Positions 40,811-51,383 are shown, counted from the first letter of the stretch. The stretch is 64,000 nt of DNA from Ruminococcus sp. AF46-10NS (GCF_003474435.1 NZ_QRNF01000008.1:46502-110501); one strand, 5' to 3'. Notes: generated by a model not told the origin, from the sequence alone. Made by a program: numbers and translations.

Positions 40811-42199
40811 ATGGCTGGAATAGGTGTAAAACTGACAAACATATATAAAAAGAATACGCTGACAACAGATATCATAGGAGTTGGATACAGTACGGTCGTT
40901 ACCATTGCACCAATGCTTGTTGTGATCGGTGCACTTGTACTTATGGAATACTTTCTGGATTTTTCCTCTGTAGCTTATATTACAAGGGAACTGTTTTCCT
41001 GTACAGTGCTGTATATTTTTATTTTCTCATTGCTGACAGCATCACCGTTTAACTCTGTACTGTCAAAATATATGTCGGATGTGATCTATGAAGAGAAATA
41101 TGAGGATATCCTGCCCTGCTATTATGTGGGAATGTTCATGAATATTCTTCTCAGTTCTGTGTTGGGAATTATATTCTGTGTTCGCGAGGTGATCGTGGGA
41201 AAGGTAGATATCATTTATGTTTTTACAGGATACTGCGGATATATAGCACTTGTCCTGGTGTTTTATTCCATGCTGTATCTGTCTATCTGTAAGGATTACA
41301 AAAAAATCTCGTTTTTCTTTGCAGCAGGTATGACAGTTACTTTCTTTCTGTCATTGCTTCTTGTAAAAATATTTCACTGGAGTATCACCTACGGAATGCT
41401 GTTTTCACTGGCTGTCGGGTTCTGGCTGATCGCCTGTATGGAAATGTCTGTGGTGCGAAGCTATTTCAGGGAAAACAGCGGAAAGTACAGAGAGGTTCTG
41501 GGATATTTCAGAGAATACTGGCCGCTGGTTGTAACTAATTTTCTGTATACACTGGGACTTTATATTCATAATTTTGTTTTCTGGACAACAGATCTTCACA
41601 TGATAGTGGTAAAATCCTTTGTATGTGTAACAACGTATGATATGGCAACCTGCCTTGCGATGTTTACAAATATTTCTGCAAGTGTTATCTTTATCAGCAG
41701 AGTGGAAATGTATTTTCACGACAGATACAAGGCATATTCGGAGGCAGTTATCGGCGGAAGAGGAGCGGATATTGCCATTACGAAAAAAAGGATGTTCCGT
41801 ACTCTTTCAGAAGAGCTGATGAGCCTTGCAAGAGTCCAGTTTATTATTACACTGGTGATCTTTCTGGTCTGTATGATCTTTCTTCCTCAGCTTGGTTTCG
41901 GAGGAATGACACTGAGGATCTATCCGTGTCTGGCAGCAGGATATTTTATTCTGTTTCTCATGTATGCAGAAATTATTTTTATGTATTATTTTAATGATAT
42001 GAAAGGCTGTGTGCTGACAGGACTGGCATTCTGCCTGATCACGATGGCAGGAAGTATGATTTCCACACATTTTTCGGAGATCTGGTATGGTGCAGGACTT
42101 GTTGCAGGAAGTTTCGCAGGATGGACAGTAGCCTATATGAGGCTTCAGTGGATGGAAAAACATCTGGATTTTCATATATCTGCAACGGACATCTGCTGA
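40811..42199 (+). CDS. pelG: PelG inner-membrane transporter
   Basis: A 462-residue protein with about twelve membrane helices. It begins MAGIGVKLTNIYKKNTL, the conserved PelG start. PelG belongs to the polysaccharide-transporter/flippase superfamily and forms the synthase complex with PelF, PelD and PelE. ATG 40811 is preceded by ACGGAGAG; the upstream in-frame ATG lies within pelF. A pelF-pelG pair in this order is the most specific sign of a Pel locus. Confidence 0.93.
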   Translation: MAGIGVKLTNIYKKNTLTTDIIGVGYSTVVTIAPMLVVIGALVLMEYFLDFSSVAYITRELFSCTVLYIFIFSLLTASPFNSVLSKYMSDVIYEEKYEDILPCYYVGMFMNILLSSVLGIIFCVREVIVGKVDIIYVFTGYCGYIALVLVFYSMLYLSICKDYKKISFFFAAGMTVTFFLSLLLVKIFHWSITYGMLFSLAVGFWLIACMEMSVVRSYFRENSGKYREVLGYFREYWPLVVTNFLYTLGLYIHNFVFWTTDLHMIVVKSFVCVTTYDMATCLAMFTNISASVIFISRVEMYFHDRYKAYSEAVIGGRGADIAITKKRMFRTLSEELMSLARVQFIITLVIFLVCMIFLPQLGFGGMTLRIYPCLAAGYFILFLMYAEIIFMYYFNDMKGCVLTGLAFCLITMAGSMISTHFSEIWYGAGLVAGSFAGWTVAYMRLQWMEKHLDFHISATDIC

Positions 42200-42270
42200 A
42201 AAAGAAAAAAGGAGACTGCCCATCGCCAAAAGTATTTGACAGATATGAGCAGTAGGAAAGGAACGAAAGA

Positions 42271-42641
42271 ATGGCTTCGGGAGATATACTTAGATTATTT
42301 GTAATTGCGGCAGGAGCATATATGCTTGTAAAAGCAGTACTGTCACTTGCAAAAAGAAAAATGACAGAACATTTTGCCTTGCATGGGTATTATTATCTGC
42401 GCTGATGATTCTTTCCGGTGTGCTTTTGAATCCGTCTCAGCTTGACCGGTACATAAGCACAAGAGGACTGATTTTGATCATCATCGTTGTATCAGGAATT
42501 TTATGGGGACTGTGGTTTATAAGCACCCAGGTATCCCTTCTGAAAAGACGGAATCAGGAAATGGCCATGCAGATATCACTTTTAAACAACGACTGTGAGA
42601 AAATACTTAAAGAGCTGGAGAAAATGAAAAAAGAAAAATGA
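42271..42641 (+). CDS. DUF2304 membrane protein, frameshifted
   Basis: The repaired gene encodes 123 residues. It has a short N-terminal helix, then TEHFALAWVLLSALMILSG, a helix GLILIIIVVSGILWGLWFIS and a C-terminal coiled coil (ISLLNNDCEKILKELEKMKK). Length and layout match DUF2304 proteins, commonly found beside DPM1-type GT2 enzymes as here. One G is missing near 42381. The last bases overlap the next start (ATGA). Confidence 0.78.
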
Positions 42642-43885
42642 AAAAAGTATTGTTTGTTATCAACACTCTTGGAGGTGCCGGAGCAGAAAAAGCACTTCTG
42701 GAGCTGCTGAAAAGATTTTCGCCGGAGCAGTATCAGACTGATCTTTATGTACTGCTTGAACAGGGCGAACTGATCAGTCAGGTGCCGGAGTATGTAAATA
42801 TCCTGAACAGAAATTATACAGCAGAATCGGTTCTTACAAGAGAGGGAAAAAAGAAACTGAATAAAAAGGTTTTCAGGCGGCTGTTTACCAGAGGAGCCTT
42901 GTTTAAAAACATTCCGTATCTGATAAAAAATACCTCAGCTATGCTGAAACAGCGGAAAATCTTTGCAGATAAGCTTTTGTGGCGTGTCATGGCAGACAGC
43001 GGAATGCGCCTGGATAAGGAGTATGATATGGCAATCGCTTATCTGGAAGGCGGTTCCACATATTTTGTCCATGACCATGTGAAGGCAAAGCAGAAGTTCA
43101 CATTTTTGCATGTGGACTATTCATATGCAGGCTACAGCAGAAAACTGGATAAAAACTGCTATCTGGATTTTGACAGGGTCTTTACGGTGTCTGGTGAAGT
43201 AAAAGAAAGCTTTGAAAAAATATATCCCGAGTGTGCAGACAGAACCTTTATTTTCCACAATCTGATCGACAGGAAGGAAATCATGAGAAAAGCAGAACTT
43301 CCAGGTGGTTTTGAAGATACATATAACGGAAAAAGGATACTGACTGTAGGAAGATTAACTGTTCAGAAAGCTTATGAAACAGCTATTGACGCAATGAAAC
43401 TTCTGAAAGATCAGGGCGTAAATGTGCGCTGGTATGTGTTGGGAGAAGGCGAGCTGAAAGAGCAGCTTCAGCAGAAAATAGACAGTCTTGGGCTTACCGG
43501 AGATTTTATCCTGCTGGGAGCAGAGGAAAATCCCTATCCCTATTATAAGCAGTGTGATCTGTATGTGCATGCTACCCGTTTTGAAGGAAAAAGCATTGCA
43601 GTACAGGAAGCACAGGTTCTTGGCTGTGCGATCCTTGTGTCGGACTGCAGCGGAAACAGGGAACAGGTAAATGATGGAATAGATGGATCCTTGTGTCAGC
43701 TGTCAGCGGAAGACATCAGCAGAAATATAAAAGAACTGCTGGAAGATGATGAGAAGTGTATGCAGTACAGAAAAAATGCCTCTTGTCGGATCTCAGATAA
43801 TCAGGAGGATGAAATGAAACTGTTTTGCTGCAGCAGGAATGACAGGAATGGAGCAGAGCGGAATACAAAAGTTCGATATATATAG
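42638..43885 (+). CDS. GT4-family glycosyltransferase
   Basis: A 415-residue GT-B enzyme. It has FVINTLGGAGAEKALLELL at the N-terminus and TVGRLTVQKAYETAIDAMK in the donor domain. The E-x7-E motif is FEGKSIAVQEA, followed by the SDCSGNREQV loop. It transfers a sugar to a growing cytosolic glycan. The last ~20 residues (CCSRNDRNGAE...) do not look like family sequence, and a nearby frame ends in LLQQE, so one more base loss near 43830 is likely. Confidence 0.88.
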   Translation: MKKVLFVINTLGGAGAEKALLELLKRFSPEQYQTDLYVLLEQGELISQVPEYVNILNRNYTAESVLTREGKKKLNKKVFRRLFTRGALFKNIPYLIKNTSAMLKQRKIFADKLLWRVMADSGMRLDKEYDMAIAYLEGGSTYFVHDHVKAKQKFTFLHVDYSYAGYSRKLDKNCYLDFDRVFTVSGEVKESFEKIYPECADRTFIFHNLIDRKEIMRKAELPGGFEDTYNGKRILTVGRLTVQKAYETAIDAMKLLKDQGVNVRWYVLGEGELKEQLQQKIDSLGLTGDFILLGAEENPYPYYKQCDLYVHATRFEGKSIAVQEAQVLGCAILVSDCSGNREQVNDGIDGSLCQLSAEDISRNIKELLEDDEKCMQYRKNASCRISDNQEDEMKLFCCSRNDRNGAERNTKVRYI

Positions 43886-43908
43886 CGTAAGAAAAGAGAA
43901 AGAAAGCC

Positions 43909-44694
43909 ATGGGAAACAGAAAAGAAGTTTTGATTATTATTCCGGCGTACAATGAAGAAAAAACGATTGTTCCAGTGCTTGAAAAGCTGGAACAGCCGGA
44001 GATCGCACAGATCGCAGATGTACTGGTCATGAACGATGCATCCTCAGATGCAACCAACCATGTAACAAAAAAGAGAAAACATGATGTTGTGACTCATGTA
44101 TTTAATCTTGGATATGGAAGTGGCCTGCAACTTGGATATAAGTATGCAGTGCGAAAAGATTACCGTTATGTGATACAGATGGATGCAGACGGACAGCATG
44201 ATGTATGCAATATTCCGAAAATCTATGAGGCATTGCAGACCAGAGATGAGAACGGTGAGTTACCGGATATTGTCCTGGGTTCAAGATTTATGGAAGGAAG
44301 CACAGATTTCCCGGTATCTCCGGCGAAAAAAATTGCATTTGCGTGGTTTCGGACAATGCTGAAACTGGGAACAGGAAGAAGCATTTCTGATCCGACTACA
44401 GGCCTGCAGGGGCTGAGCTGGAGAACTTTTCTTTTTTATTCCAAATATGATAACTTTGATGATAAATATCCAGACGCAAATATGCTGATGCAGATGCTGC
44501 TTCTGGGATTCCGGGTCAGGGAAATTCCGGCAGTGATGCACATGAGAACAGAAGGAGTTAGCATGCATTCCGGGCTGAAGCCAATACTCTATATGTTCCG
44601 CATGACTTTTTCCATTCTGGCAGTATGGATCAGGGAAAAAATCCTCAAGATGGATGAAGGTAAGATACATGCTCTGGAAAAATATGATAAATAG
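43909..44694 (+). CDS. GT2-family glycosyltransferase (dolichyl-phosphate-mannose synthase-like)
   Basis: A 261-residue GT-A enzyme. It has LIIIPAYNEEKTI, the DADGQH metal site and GSRFMEGSTDF. There is no C-terminal membrane pair, which may be why the DUF2304 protein is encoded nearby. Such enzymes load a sugar onto undecaprenyl phosphate for outside transfer by GT-C proteins. A large GT-C-like protein is in the same operon. Confidence 0.9.
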   Translation: MGNRKEVLIIIPAYNEEKTIVPVLEKLEQPEIAQIADVLVMNDASSDATNHVTKKRKHDVVTHVFNLGYGSGLQLGYKYAVRKDYRYVIQMDADGQHDVCNIPKIYEALQTRDENGELPDIVLGSRFMEGSTDFPVSPAKKIAFAWFRTMLKLGTGRSISDPTTGLQGLSWRTFLFYSKYDNFDDKYPDANMLMQMLLLGFRVREIPAVMHMRTEGVSMHSGLKPILYMFRMTFSILAVWIREKILKMDEGKIHALEKYDK

Positions 44695-45972
44695 AAATGG
44701 CTGGGATTTCCGGAAGGCAGAACTCGCAGAGAGTCTGGATGAACAGGAAAATCCCGGCAGAGGATGGTACGGGATCTATACTTTTATGGTTGAACAGAGT
44801 ATAGATCCGGTAGAACTGAGATGGAGTCTGAGACAGGGGGAGTCGCTGGCACTGGTACTGCTTGATATCCACGCATATCGCAGTAAGCTGTTGGATGAAG
44901 ATGCCCTTGGAAATATCAGGAACATTCTCAGTTTTTTTATGCAATACAAGAAGGATGTGATTCTTCGTCCTGTATATGACCGGGAAGGAAATGGACGAAG
45001 CTGCGAGCCGGATGCTTTTGAACTGGTGCTGGAGCACATGAGACAGATCGGAGAAATATTGAAAAGTGTAAAACATTCGGTGTTTATTTTTCAGGGAATG
45101 CTGGTTGGCAGCTGGGGAGAGATGCATGATTCCAGATTTTTAACACCGGAATACCTGCATGAGATGTGGAGTTGCATGAGGGGGTATCTTGGAGAGGATA
45201 TCTGTCTGGCTGTGCGTACGCCGTCACAGTGGAGAACCCTGAAAAGTGAAGAGGATTTTTTACAAAAAAAATACTCCCGGCTGTCATTGTTTGACGATGG
45301 TATCCTGGGATCTCTGACACATCTTGGAACATTCGGTACTATGACAAAAGAGGCGGCAGGATGGTGTGGTGCATGGACCAGAAAAGAAGAGCTGGATTTT
45401 ATCAGCCGGCTTACAGAAAGCCTGCCCTGTGGCGGTGAGGTGACTTCCTGTACAGGAGAAGATGCCGCGAAAGTCAGGGAGGCAGATTCCATTATCAGTG
45501 AACTGAAGAACATGCATCTTGTTTATCTGGACAGTACTTACGATATGGAGGTTCTTAACCGGTGGAAACAAATAAATTATACAGGCTCCGGGATCTGGCA
45601 TGGGCGAAGCCTTTATGAATATATAGGCAGCCACCTTGGTTATCGCCTGACAGTAAAAAACGTCAGATGAAACGTACCTGGCGTGGAAAAGCAGAATTTA
45701 CCATTGAAATTGAAAATACCGGATTTGGAAAGCTGTTTCAGGATGCGGAATTATTTCTGATGATCGAGAATGAGGATCAGCAGAAAGAAGTTCCGGTTTC
45801 TATGGATCTGCGGAAAATATTGCCGGGAACTGTTCTCCGTGGAAAAGCAGTGACAGAGCCTGCCCGCGGGAAAGTTTTACTGAAAGCCCGGAGAAGATCA
45901 GACGGGCGAAGTATTCGGTTTGTCAATAGAGGCAGTGCAGACAGCCTTTATATTGGCTGCCTGCATAAATAA
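44669..45972 (+). CDS. DUF4874/DUF4832 protein, frameshifted
   Basis: The repaired protein is about 434 residues. A TIM-barrel-like DUF4874 part (NPGRGWYGIYTF, FIFQGMLVGSWGEMH, RLSLFDDGILGS) is followed by a DUF4832 beta domain (EFTIEIENTGFG). The first frame stops at 45670. The beta domain continues in the frame starting within GTAAAAAACG near 45657, where A7 restores one protein. A genuine two-gene ATGA overlap is the alternative. Start 44669 has GAAGG 8 nt upstream and overlaps the previous gene; ATGs at 44654 and 44684 are also possible. Likely a glycan-active enzyme or binder. No signal peptide is visible. Confidence 0.75.
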
Positions 45973-45986
45973 ACATAAATATTGAA

Positions 45987-47426
45987 TTACTGAAGAGTAA
46001 GAGTACCAACAGGAACGGTTTTGCTTTTTTCATATCCTTTGTTGGCAAAATGGATATAGTTTTGTGTATGGATCTTTCATACGAAGAGAAACTGTATAAG
46101 TTCCCTTTTTAAGGGAGCGGACATCCAGGCTGAGTTTAAACTCAGAGAAATCATTACCTGCGATAGAACGGTTATCAATAGTTGTTTCACTTTTTCTGAT
46201 TTACCGGTATCTTTGCTGGTGAGAATCAGATCTGTGGTAAATTTCGTATATGCAGAGGAAAATCCGGTATTGGCAACTGTCAGATATAAAGTGGCAGTGT
46301 CATCGAGTACAGAATGAAAATCAATGGAGGACTGCTGTACAACATAACGGTAGCCCAGATGAGCACTGATGTAATCATATCCGCTGCATCCGGAAAAAAC
46401 ATCGGTATCTGATCCTGTGTAAGTGGAATTTTTCCATTTGTTAAGGACTGCTTCATCATGTTCCGAATTCAGATAGGACACATGCATTTGTGAGAGATCT
46501 GAGATGGCATTATCCAGATCATTGTATTCGTTGTCTACAGTAACCTCTCCACCATTAGGAACATATTGACAGAGTTTGTACTGAAAAAGAAGTTCATCAC
46601 TGCGGGTACCCTGTTCTTCAGGTTTGCTGCTGGATTTCAGGGGCGTACTTCCGTAGGTGCCGAGATCATAGACAGATCCAAGCATACCGTCGTTAAACAG
46701 ACTTAATCTGGATGCGAGTGTGCCGCTGTAAGCTTCTGAACTTGAAAGTGGCGTACTGGTACGGAGAATACCTCTTAACTGTGCCGGAGTGCGGACTGCC
46801 AGATAAATTTCCCGGGAGATATCATTGTCAAGTTCTTCTATGATCTGACGTATTTGATTGAGGTCTCCATAATTGGAATTATTCATCTCGCCATTATTTC
46901 CTGTAAATGTTCCCTGCAGGATATATACACAGTCAGAATGTTTGTTGACAACAGTGGAAAGCCGTGAAATATGTTTTTTGATCTGCGGAAGGCTGGATGG
47001 TTCTGCAGATAAAGCCTTTCCATCCCAGTCATAGAGAAAACGGAGGATCACCTGCTTTTTGGCCTGTGTACATACAGTCAGCATTTTATCCAGCTGAGTA
47101 AGAGCATTTGTGCTGATATCAGAATCTGAATAATTTTTCAGATTGATTTCCAGAAGCATCAGTGGGTAAGGATTTGAGGTGCAGTTTTTTTTGCACCAGT
47201 TTGCAGCTGTTTTTGGCTTTTCCTTATCTGAAAGAATGTATCCGCCCATTTGATAAAAACCGCGGTAAGGATTATCCAGATTCTGGGAAGATTCTTCGCT
47301 TGAGGAAGGTGTATATTCAATTTTCAGATATCTGGAAGAGATTAAATGATGGAGGATAAGCACAGCCAATGTAAAACAAAATATAAAAAAAAGACTATGC
47401 AGGATTACCGGTAATTTTTTTTTCAT
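45987..47426 (-). CDS. Membrane-anchored DUF4874/DUF4832 protein, frameshifted
   Basis: A paralogue of the preceding protein, on the opposite strand. It has an N-terminal anchor (HSLFFIFCFTLAVLILHHLI) and extracellular DUF4874 motifs (NPYRGFYQMGG, VYILQGTFTGNNGEMN, RLSLFNDGMLGS), then a DUF4832 domain. The frame ends at 46077, but homologous sequence continues through TIDNRSIAGNDFSEFKLSLD and HFANKGYEKSK to 45987. This implies about one base lost near 46186 and two near 46062; with them the length is 480 codons. Start 47426 has AAGGAG 9 nt upstream. Its stop is only 14 nt from that of its convergent paralogue. Confidence 0.78.
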
Positions 47427-47514
47427 GGATAATTGCTCCTTTAAAAAATATCTATACATGCAATTATGAATTAACTATAATGTATTATAACCAAAAAGAA
47501 AGGATAAGTGAAGA

Positions 47515-49041
47515 TTGAAACAGAAATCCAGGACCGAATACTCTGTCATGAATACGTCAGTAGCCTTTATTGCACAGGTGACAGCAATTCTTATGGGCTT
47601 TTTTACAAGGGTCGTTTTTACGAGAACGCTCAGTGAAGGTTATGTGGGAATCAATGGTCTGTTTACAGATATATTAAATATATTATCATTATCAGAACTT
47701 GGAGTGGGAACTGCAATTACATATGCTCTTTACGGTCCAATTGCCAGAAATGATATCAAAAAACAGCAGATCCTGATGCGGATGTTCCGTACTTTTTACA
47801 GAATGACAGCAGGTTTTGTTCTGGTGGCGGGACTGTGCCTGATTCCGTTTCTGGATATTCTGATGAAGGACAGGCCGGATGTGGATCATCTGATCGTGAT
47901 CTATATTCTGTATCTTACGAATTCAGTTGTGTCTTATTTGCTGATTTACAAGAAGACATTGGTGGATGCTCACCAGATGAATTATATTACTGTGATGTAT
48001 CATAATGGATTTCTTGTATTGCAGGATATCTGTCAGATCGTTGTATTGTTTCTGACCGGGAATTTTATCCTGTTTCTTATTGTTGCGGTTGTGTGTACGA
48101 TAAGTGGAAATATTTGTATGTCCAGAAAAGCGGACAGACTTTTTCCTTACTTGAAGGAGCCTTGTAAGGATAAACTTCCGCAGAATGAAAGAAGGGATAT
48201 TTTTCAGAATGTAAAAGCAATGCTTATGCACAAGATTGGCAATGTAGTGGTGAATAATACTGATAACCTTCTGATATCTAGCTTTGTTGGGGTTGTTACA
48301 GCCGGTATTTATTCCAATTATTTTCTGATCATAGGATCTGTGCGTCAGGTATTGGATCAGGCTATGCTGGGGGTTACGGCAAGTGTGGGAAACCTTGGTG
48401 TGACAGAAGATAGGGAAAAGGTAGGACAGATCTTTGACAGATTATTCTTTATCGGATACTGGCTGTTTGGGTTTGCGGGAATTTGTCTTATGGAACTTCT
48501 GAATCCTTTTGTAGAGATTGCATTTGGAAAAAAATATCTGTTTGCGAGAGAAATCGTGCTGATTCTTTGTATTAACTTTTTTATCAATGGAATGAGGCGT
48601 GCTATACTGATCTTCAAAGAATCTATGGGCTTGTTTTGGTATGATCGTTATAAAGCTGTGGCAGAGGCTGTCTTAAATCTGGTGATTTCTGTTTTGCTGG
48701 TAGCACATTTAGGAGTGGCAGGAGTGTTTGTGGGAACATTTTGCAGCACTGTACTTACCTCTGTATGGGTGGAACCTTATGTGATCTATAAATACAGACT
48801 TGAAAGACCGGTGACTGGATTTTTCATAAAGTATGCCGGATATCTTGGAGTGATGGCAGCAGTATGGGGAATTACCGAATATTGCTGCAGGTTTATTTCA
48901 GGACAGGCATTTTTTGTTTTGGTATTAAGGCTGATGATCTGTCTGATAGTACCGAATATTCTGTTATGGCTGGTTTACAGAAAAACTGTAGAATGGAGAG
49001 AATTATGGAGTTTACTGAAAAGAATTGTAAAATTTCCGTGA
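47515..49041 (+). CDS. Wzx-like polysaccharide flippase
   Basis: A 508-residue membrane protein of the MOP superfamily with 12-14 membrane helices. It begins RTEYSVMNTSVAFIAQVTAILMGFFTRVVF, with the FTRTLSEGYVGINGLFTDIL motif typical of Lachnospiraceae O-antigen/exopolysaccharide flippases. It starts at TTG 47515 with AAAGGA about 10 nt upstream; an internal ATG at 47548 would remove part of helix 1. It overlaps the next gene by 37 nt. It would flip a lipid-linked oligosaccharide, implying a second, Wzx-type pathway beside PelG. Confidence 0.88.
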   Translation: MKQKSRTEYSVMNTSVAFIAQVTAILMGFFTRVVFTRTLSEGYVGINGLFTDILNILSLSELGVGTAITYALYGPIARNDIKKQQILMRMFRTFYRMTAGFVLVAGLCLIPFLDILMKDRPDVDHLIVIYILYLTNSVVSYLLIYKKTLVDAHQMNYITVMYHNGFLVLQDICQIVVLFLTGNFILFLIVAVVCTISGNICMSRKADRLFPYLKEPCKDKLPQNERRDIFQNVKAMLMHKIGNVVVNNTDNLLISSFVGVVTAGIYSNYFLIIGSVRQVLDQAMLGVTASVGNLGVTEDREKVGQIFDRLFFIGYWLFGFAGICLMELLNPFVEIAFGKKYLFAREIVLILCINFFINGMRRAILIFKESMGLFWYDRYKAVAEAVLNLVISVLLVAHLGVAGVFVGTFCSTVLTSVWVEPYVIYKYRLERPVTGFFIKYAGYLGVMAAVWGITEYCCRFISGQAFFVLVLRLMICLIVPNILLWLVYRKTVEWRELWSLLKRIVKFP

Positions 49042-50090
49042 TCATACCTGTGTATAATGCAGAGAAATATATAAGAGAAACGCTGAACAGTATTATAAAT
49101 CAAAGCTATAAAAACTGGGAAATCATTCTGGTAGAAAATGGTTCGGAGGATAAAAGTCCGGATATTATCCGGGAATATGAAAAGAAATATCCGGAAATCC
49201 GCATGATCAAAGGCCCTGGAAAAGGTCCCGGACCTGCGAGAAACAGAGGATTGAAACTGGCAAAAGGTGATTATATTGTGTTTGTGGATGCAGATGATTA
49301 TCTTCCACATACAGAAATATTCCGTAAATATATAAGTATTGCTGAACCTACAGGTGCAGATATTGTAGTAAGTAATTATGCAAGATTATGGGAGGATAAG
49401 ATTCTTCCGGCATCGAAACACGAGTCATTTGCATTGTGCAGTCCTTTATCAGAGGAATTCAGGTTTCGGGGATTCTTTTCTGTGGGAACACTTTCGTATG
49501 TATGGGGAAAGCTTTACAGAAGTGAATTTCTGAAGAAGAATCAGATTATTTTTACAGAGATTTCTTATGCGGAAGATAAATTATTCAATATGCAGTGCTA
49601 TATCTGCAATCCAAAGTATGTTTTTCTGGAAGATGTAGGATATGTCTACAGAAAAAATGATGTATCAGTTTCCTGGCAGTATCGTTCGGATTCCACAGAG
49701 AACTGGTTTAAGATATCATATGAGCTGAAGGGATGGATTGAGAAGAAGAATAAAGATCCTGTGGAATATATATCACTTACCAGATATTTGATTTTTTTTG
49801 CTGCATTTTTTGATGCTAAAATGGAATATATGCAACACAAAAAAAGCTTAAGAGCAATCCGTAAAATACTGAAACAATACGGCGATCATCCAGTGGGAAA
49901 GAAAGTTTTTTGTGAACTGGCAGATAGAAAACGGCCGCTTCAGATCAATCAGTGGATGTGGAAGGCTATGATACGGATTTTTTCTTTTGGAATGAAATCA
50001 AAATGGTACCTGCTGATGTCTGTGGGTGTTAAAATTTTGATCACGCAGAAAGTAGATGAAAGACTTTCTGATACCGGGATCAGGGAATAG
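49005..50090 (+). CDS. GT2-family glycosyltransferase
   Basis: A 361-residue GT-A enzyme with ISVIIPVYNAEKYIRETL, FVDADDYLP (DxD) and GPGPARNRGLKLA. ATG 49005 has GGAGAG 4 nt upstream and is the start that removes a non-homologous extension. It is the last gene of the glycan region and is followed by a bidirectional terminator. The sugar is unknown. Confidence 0.9.
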   Translation: MEFTEKNCKISVIIPVYNAEKYIRETLNSIINQSYKNWEIILVENGSEDKSPDIIREYEKKYPEIRMIKGPGKGPGPARNRGLKLAKGDYIVFVDADDYLPHTEIFRKYISIAEPTGADIVVSNYARLWEDKILPASKHESFALCSPLSEEFRFRGFFSVGTLSYVWGKLYRSEFLKKNQIIFTEISYAEDKLFNMQCYICNPKYVFLEDVGYVYRKNDVSVSWQYRSDSTENWFKISYELKGWIEKKNKDPVEYISLTRYLIFFAAFFDAKMEYMQHKKSLRAIRKILKQYGDHPVGKKVFCELADRKRPLQINQWMWKAMIRIFSFGMKSKWYLLMSVGVKILITQKVDERLSDTGIRE

Positions 50091-50098
50091 GTAATATA

Positions 50099-50132
50099 AA
50101 AACAGTGATTTCCACTCAGGAATCACTGTTTT
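50099..50132. terminator. Bidirectional terminator between convergent genes
   Basis: AAAACAGTGATTCC-type arm pairs with GGAATCACTGTTTT around ACTCA, with A and T runs on both sides. The right arm includes the stop codon of the nucleotidyltransferase gene. Confidence 0.85.
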
Positions 50133-51309
50133 CAAAAATTTTGACAAGTTTTGTTTTCTGGTTGCTTTTTTTGAAATTACGAAGTGTCTGCAGGAAGGTT
50201 GTATTCCGTACTTTGTAGGTGTTGCGGATGAAGCAGACGAAAGTGATCACCCAGAGTACCGGCCAGAGGATTGGGAAGTGGCTGACTTTTGGGAAGCGGA
50301 CTTTCATCTGGACATGACCTTCACGGAAATAGGTAAACAGGTTGACTTTCTGGTAGGAGCTGCTTCCCACCAGAGTCTGTGAAACATCGGTTCCCATGTC
50401 GCCGTCTTTCAGGATCTGTGTGATAAAATCCTGACAGTCAGAGGTATCGTAGTGGGTCTGGGGATCTATGGAATCCGGGAGGCCGAGATATATCCGGCAG
50501 CTTTCCAGAATGATCTCATAGAGATGGCTGATCCGCGATCCCCTGCACCATGTATGTATCTGGTCAAAATCAATTTCGGATTCATGACGTTTCAGATAAA
50601 AAGTGAAATCACAGAGAAGCCGGATTCCGAATCCGCTGTACAGATAGTGTTTCAGCATGTGATGGATCATGTAAAAAACGTATTCTGTTGGCGGCAGGAC
50701 TGTATAGCTGTATCCATGGATCATCTGAGATGATTTCTTCAGCTGTGTCGGTGAATAAACGAGATCTACGATCTCATTGGTTCGGCTGTACTGGTACTGT
50801 CCGACAACTCTGTAATGAAGCTCCAGGATAAAACGGCGTCCGGTTTTTGGAAATGTATAATAGTAAGTTACATGATGATCACTGAGCTCGTCCTGGAGAA
50901 TGTATCCGTTGGATTCCAGAACAGCCTGTGCCTGGGAAAGTGTTTCCGGTTCGGCCAGATAAAGGTCAAGATCTCCAAGCTTGCGATACTCCGGGACAGG
51001 ATAGCAGTCGGCAAGACTTAAACCTTTCAGAAGATAGCAGTCAATATGGTTCTCTCTCAGGAGAGATACGGTAGTCCGGGTAAAATGTTCGATCTGATAG
51101 TAATTCAGCATCATTTCTTTTACCTGGTGCTTCATGGAAGGATAAACAGAAGCTGATCTGAGGCAGGGAAGCACGAAGGGAACGGTACAGTGCTCCTGTG
51201 CCAGGTTCGCCAGAGCCGGAAGCTGCTCCGGTGTGACAGAAACAGGATCGTTGGAATCCGTGCAGATATTTTTTATTATGTTCAGATAAGTTTGGTATAT
51301 TTGCTCCAT
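50116..51309 (-). CDS. Nucleotidyltransferase family protein (PF14907 type)
   Basis: A 397-residue soluble protein. Residues ~92-120 contain LLKGLSLADCYP then YRKLGDLDLYL, the Gly and Asp-x-Asp signature of the PF14907 nucleotidyltransferase-like family. FILELHYRV follows. Members often sit in peptide natural-product clusters (for example some Firmicutes lasso-peptide loci). It is transcribed divergently from the PqqD-like gene, 74 nt apart. Its real substrate is unknown; transfer of a nucleotide to a protein or sugar is possible. Confidence 0.82.
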   Translation of the reverse strand: MEQIYQTYLNIIKNICTDSNDPVSVTPEQLPALANLAQEHCTVPFVLPCLRSASVYPSMKHQVKEMMLNYYQIEHFTRTTVSLLRENHIDCYLLKGLSLADCYPVPEYRKLGDLDLYLAEPETLSQAQAVLESNGYILQDELSDHHVTYYYTFPKTGRRFILELHYRVVGQYQYSRTNEIVDLVYSPTQLKKSSQMIHGYSYTVLPPTEYVFYMIHHMLKHYLYSGFGIRLLCDFTFYLKRHESEIDFDQIHTWCRGSRISHLYEIILESCRIYLGLPDSIDPQTHYDTSDCQDFITQILKDGDMGTDVSQTLVGSSSYQKVNLFTYFREGHVQMKVRFPKVSHFPILWPVLWVITFVCFIRNTYKVRNTTFLQTLRNFKKSNQKTKLVKIFENSDS

Positions 51310-51383
51310 GTTGATCTCCTGAAAAGGTATAAAATAATAATAAGTATATCATGAATATATTTGGAAATAAAGGGGAAGGAAAA

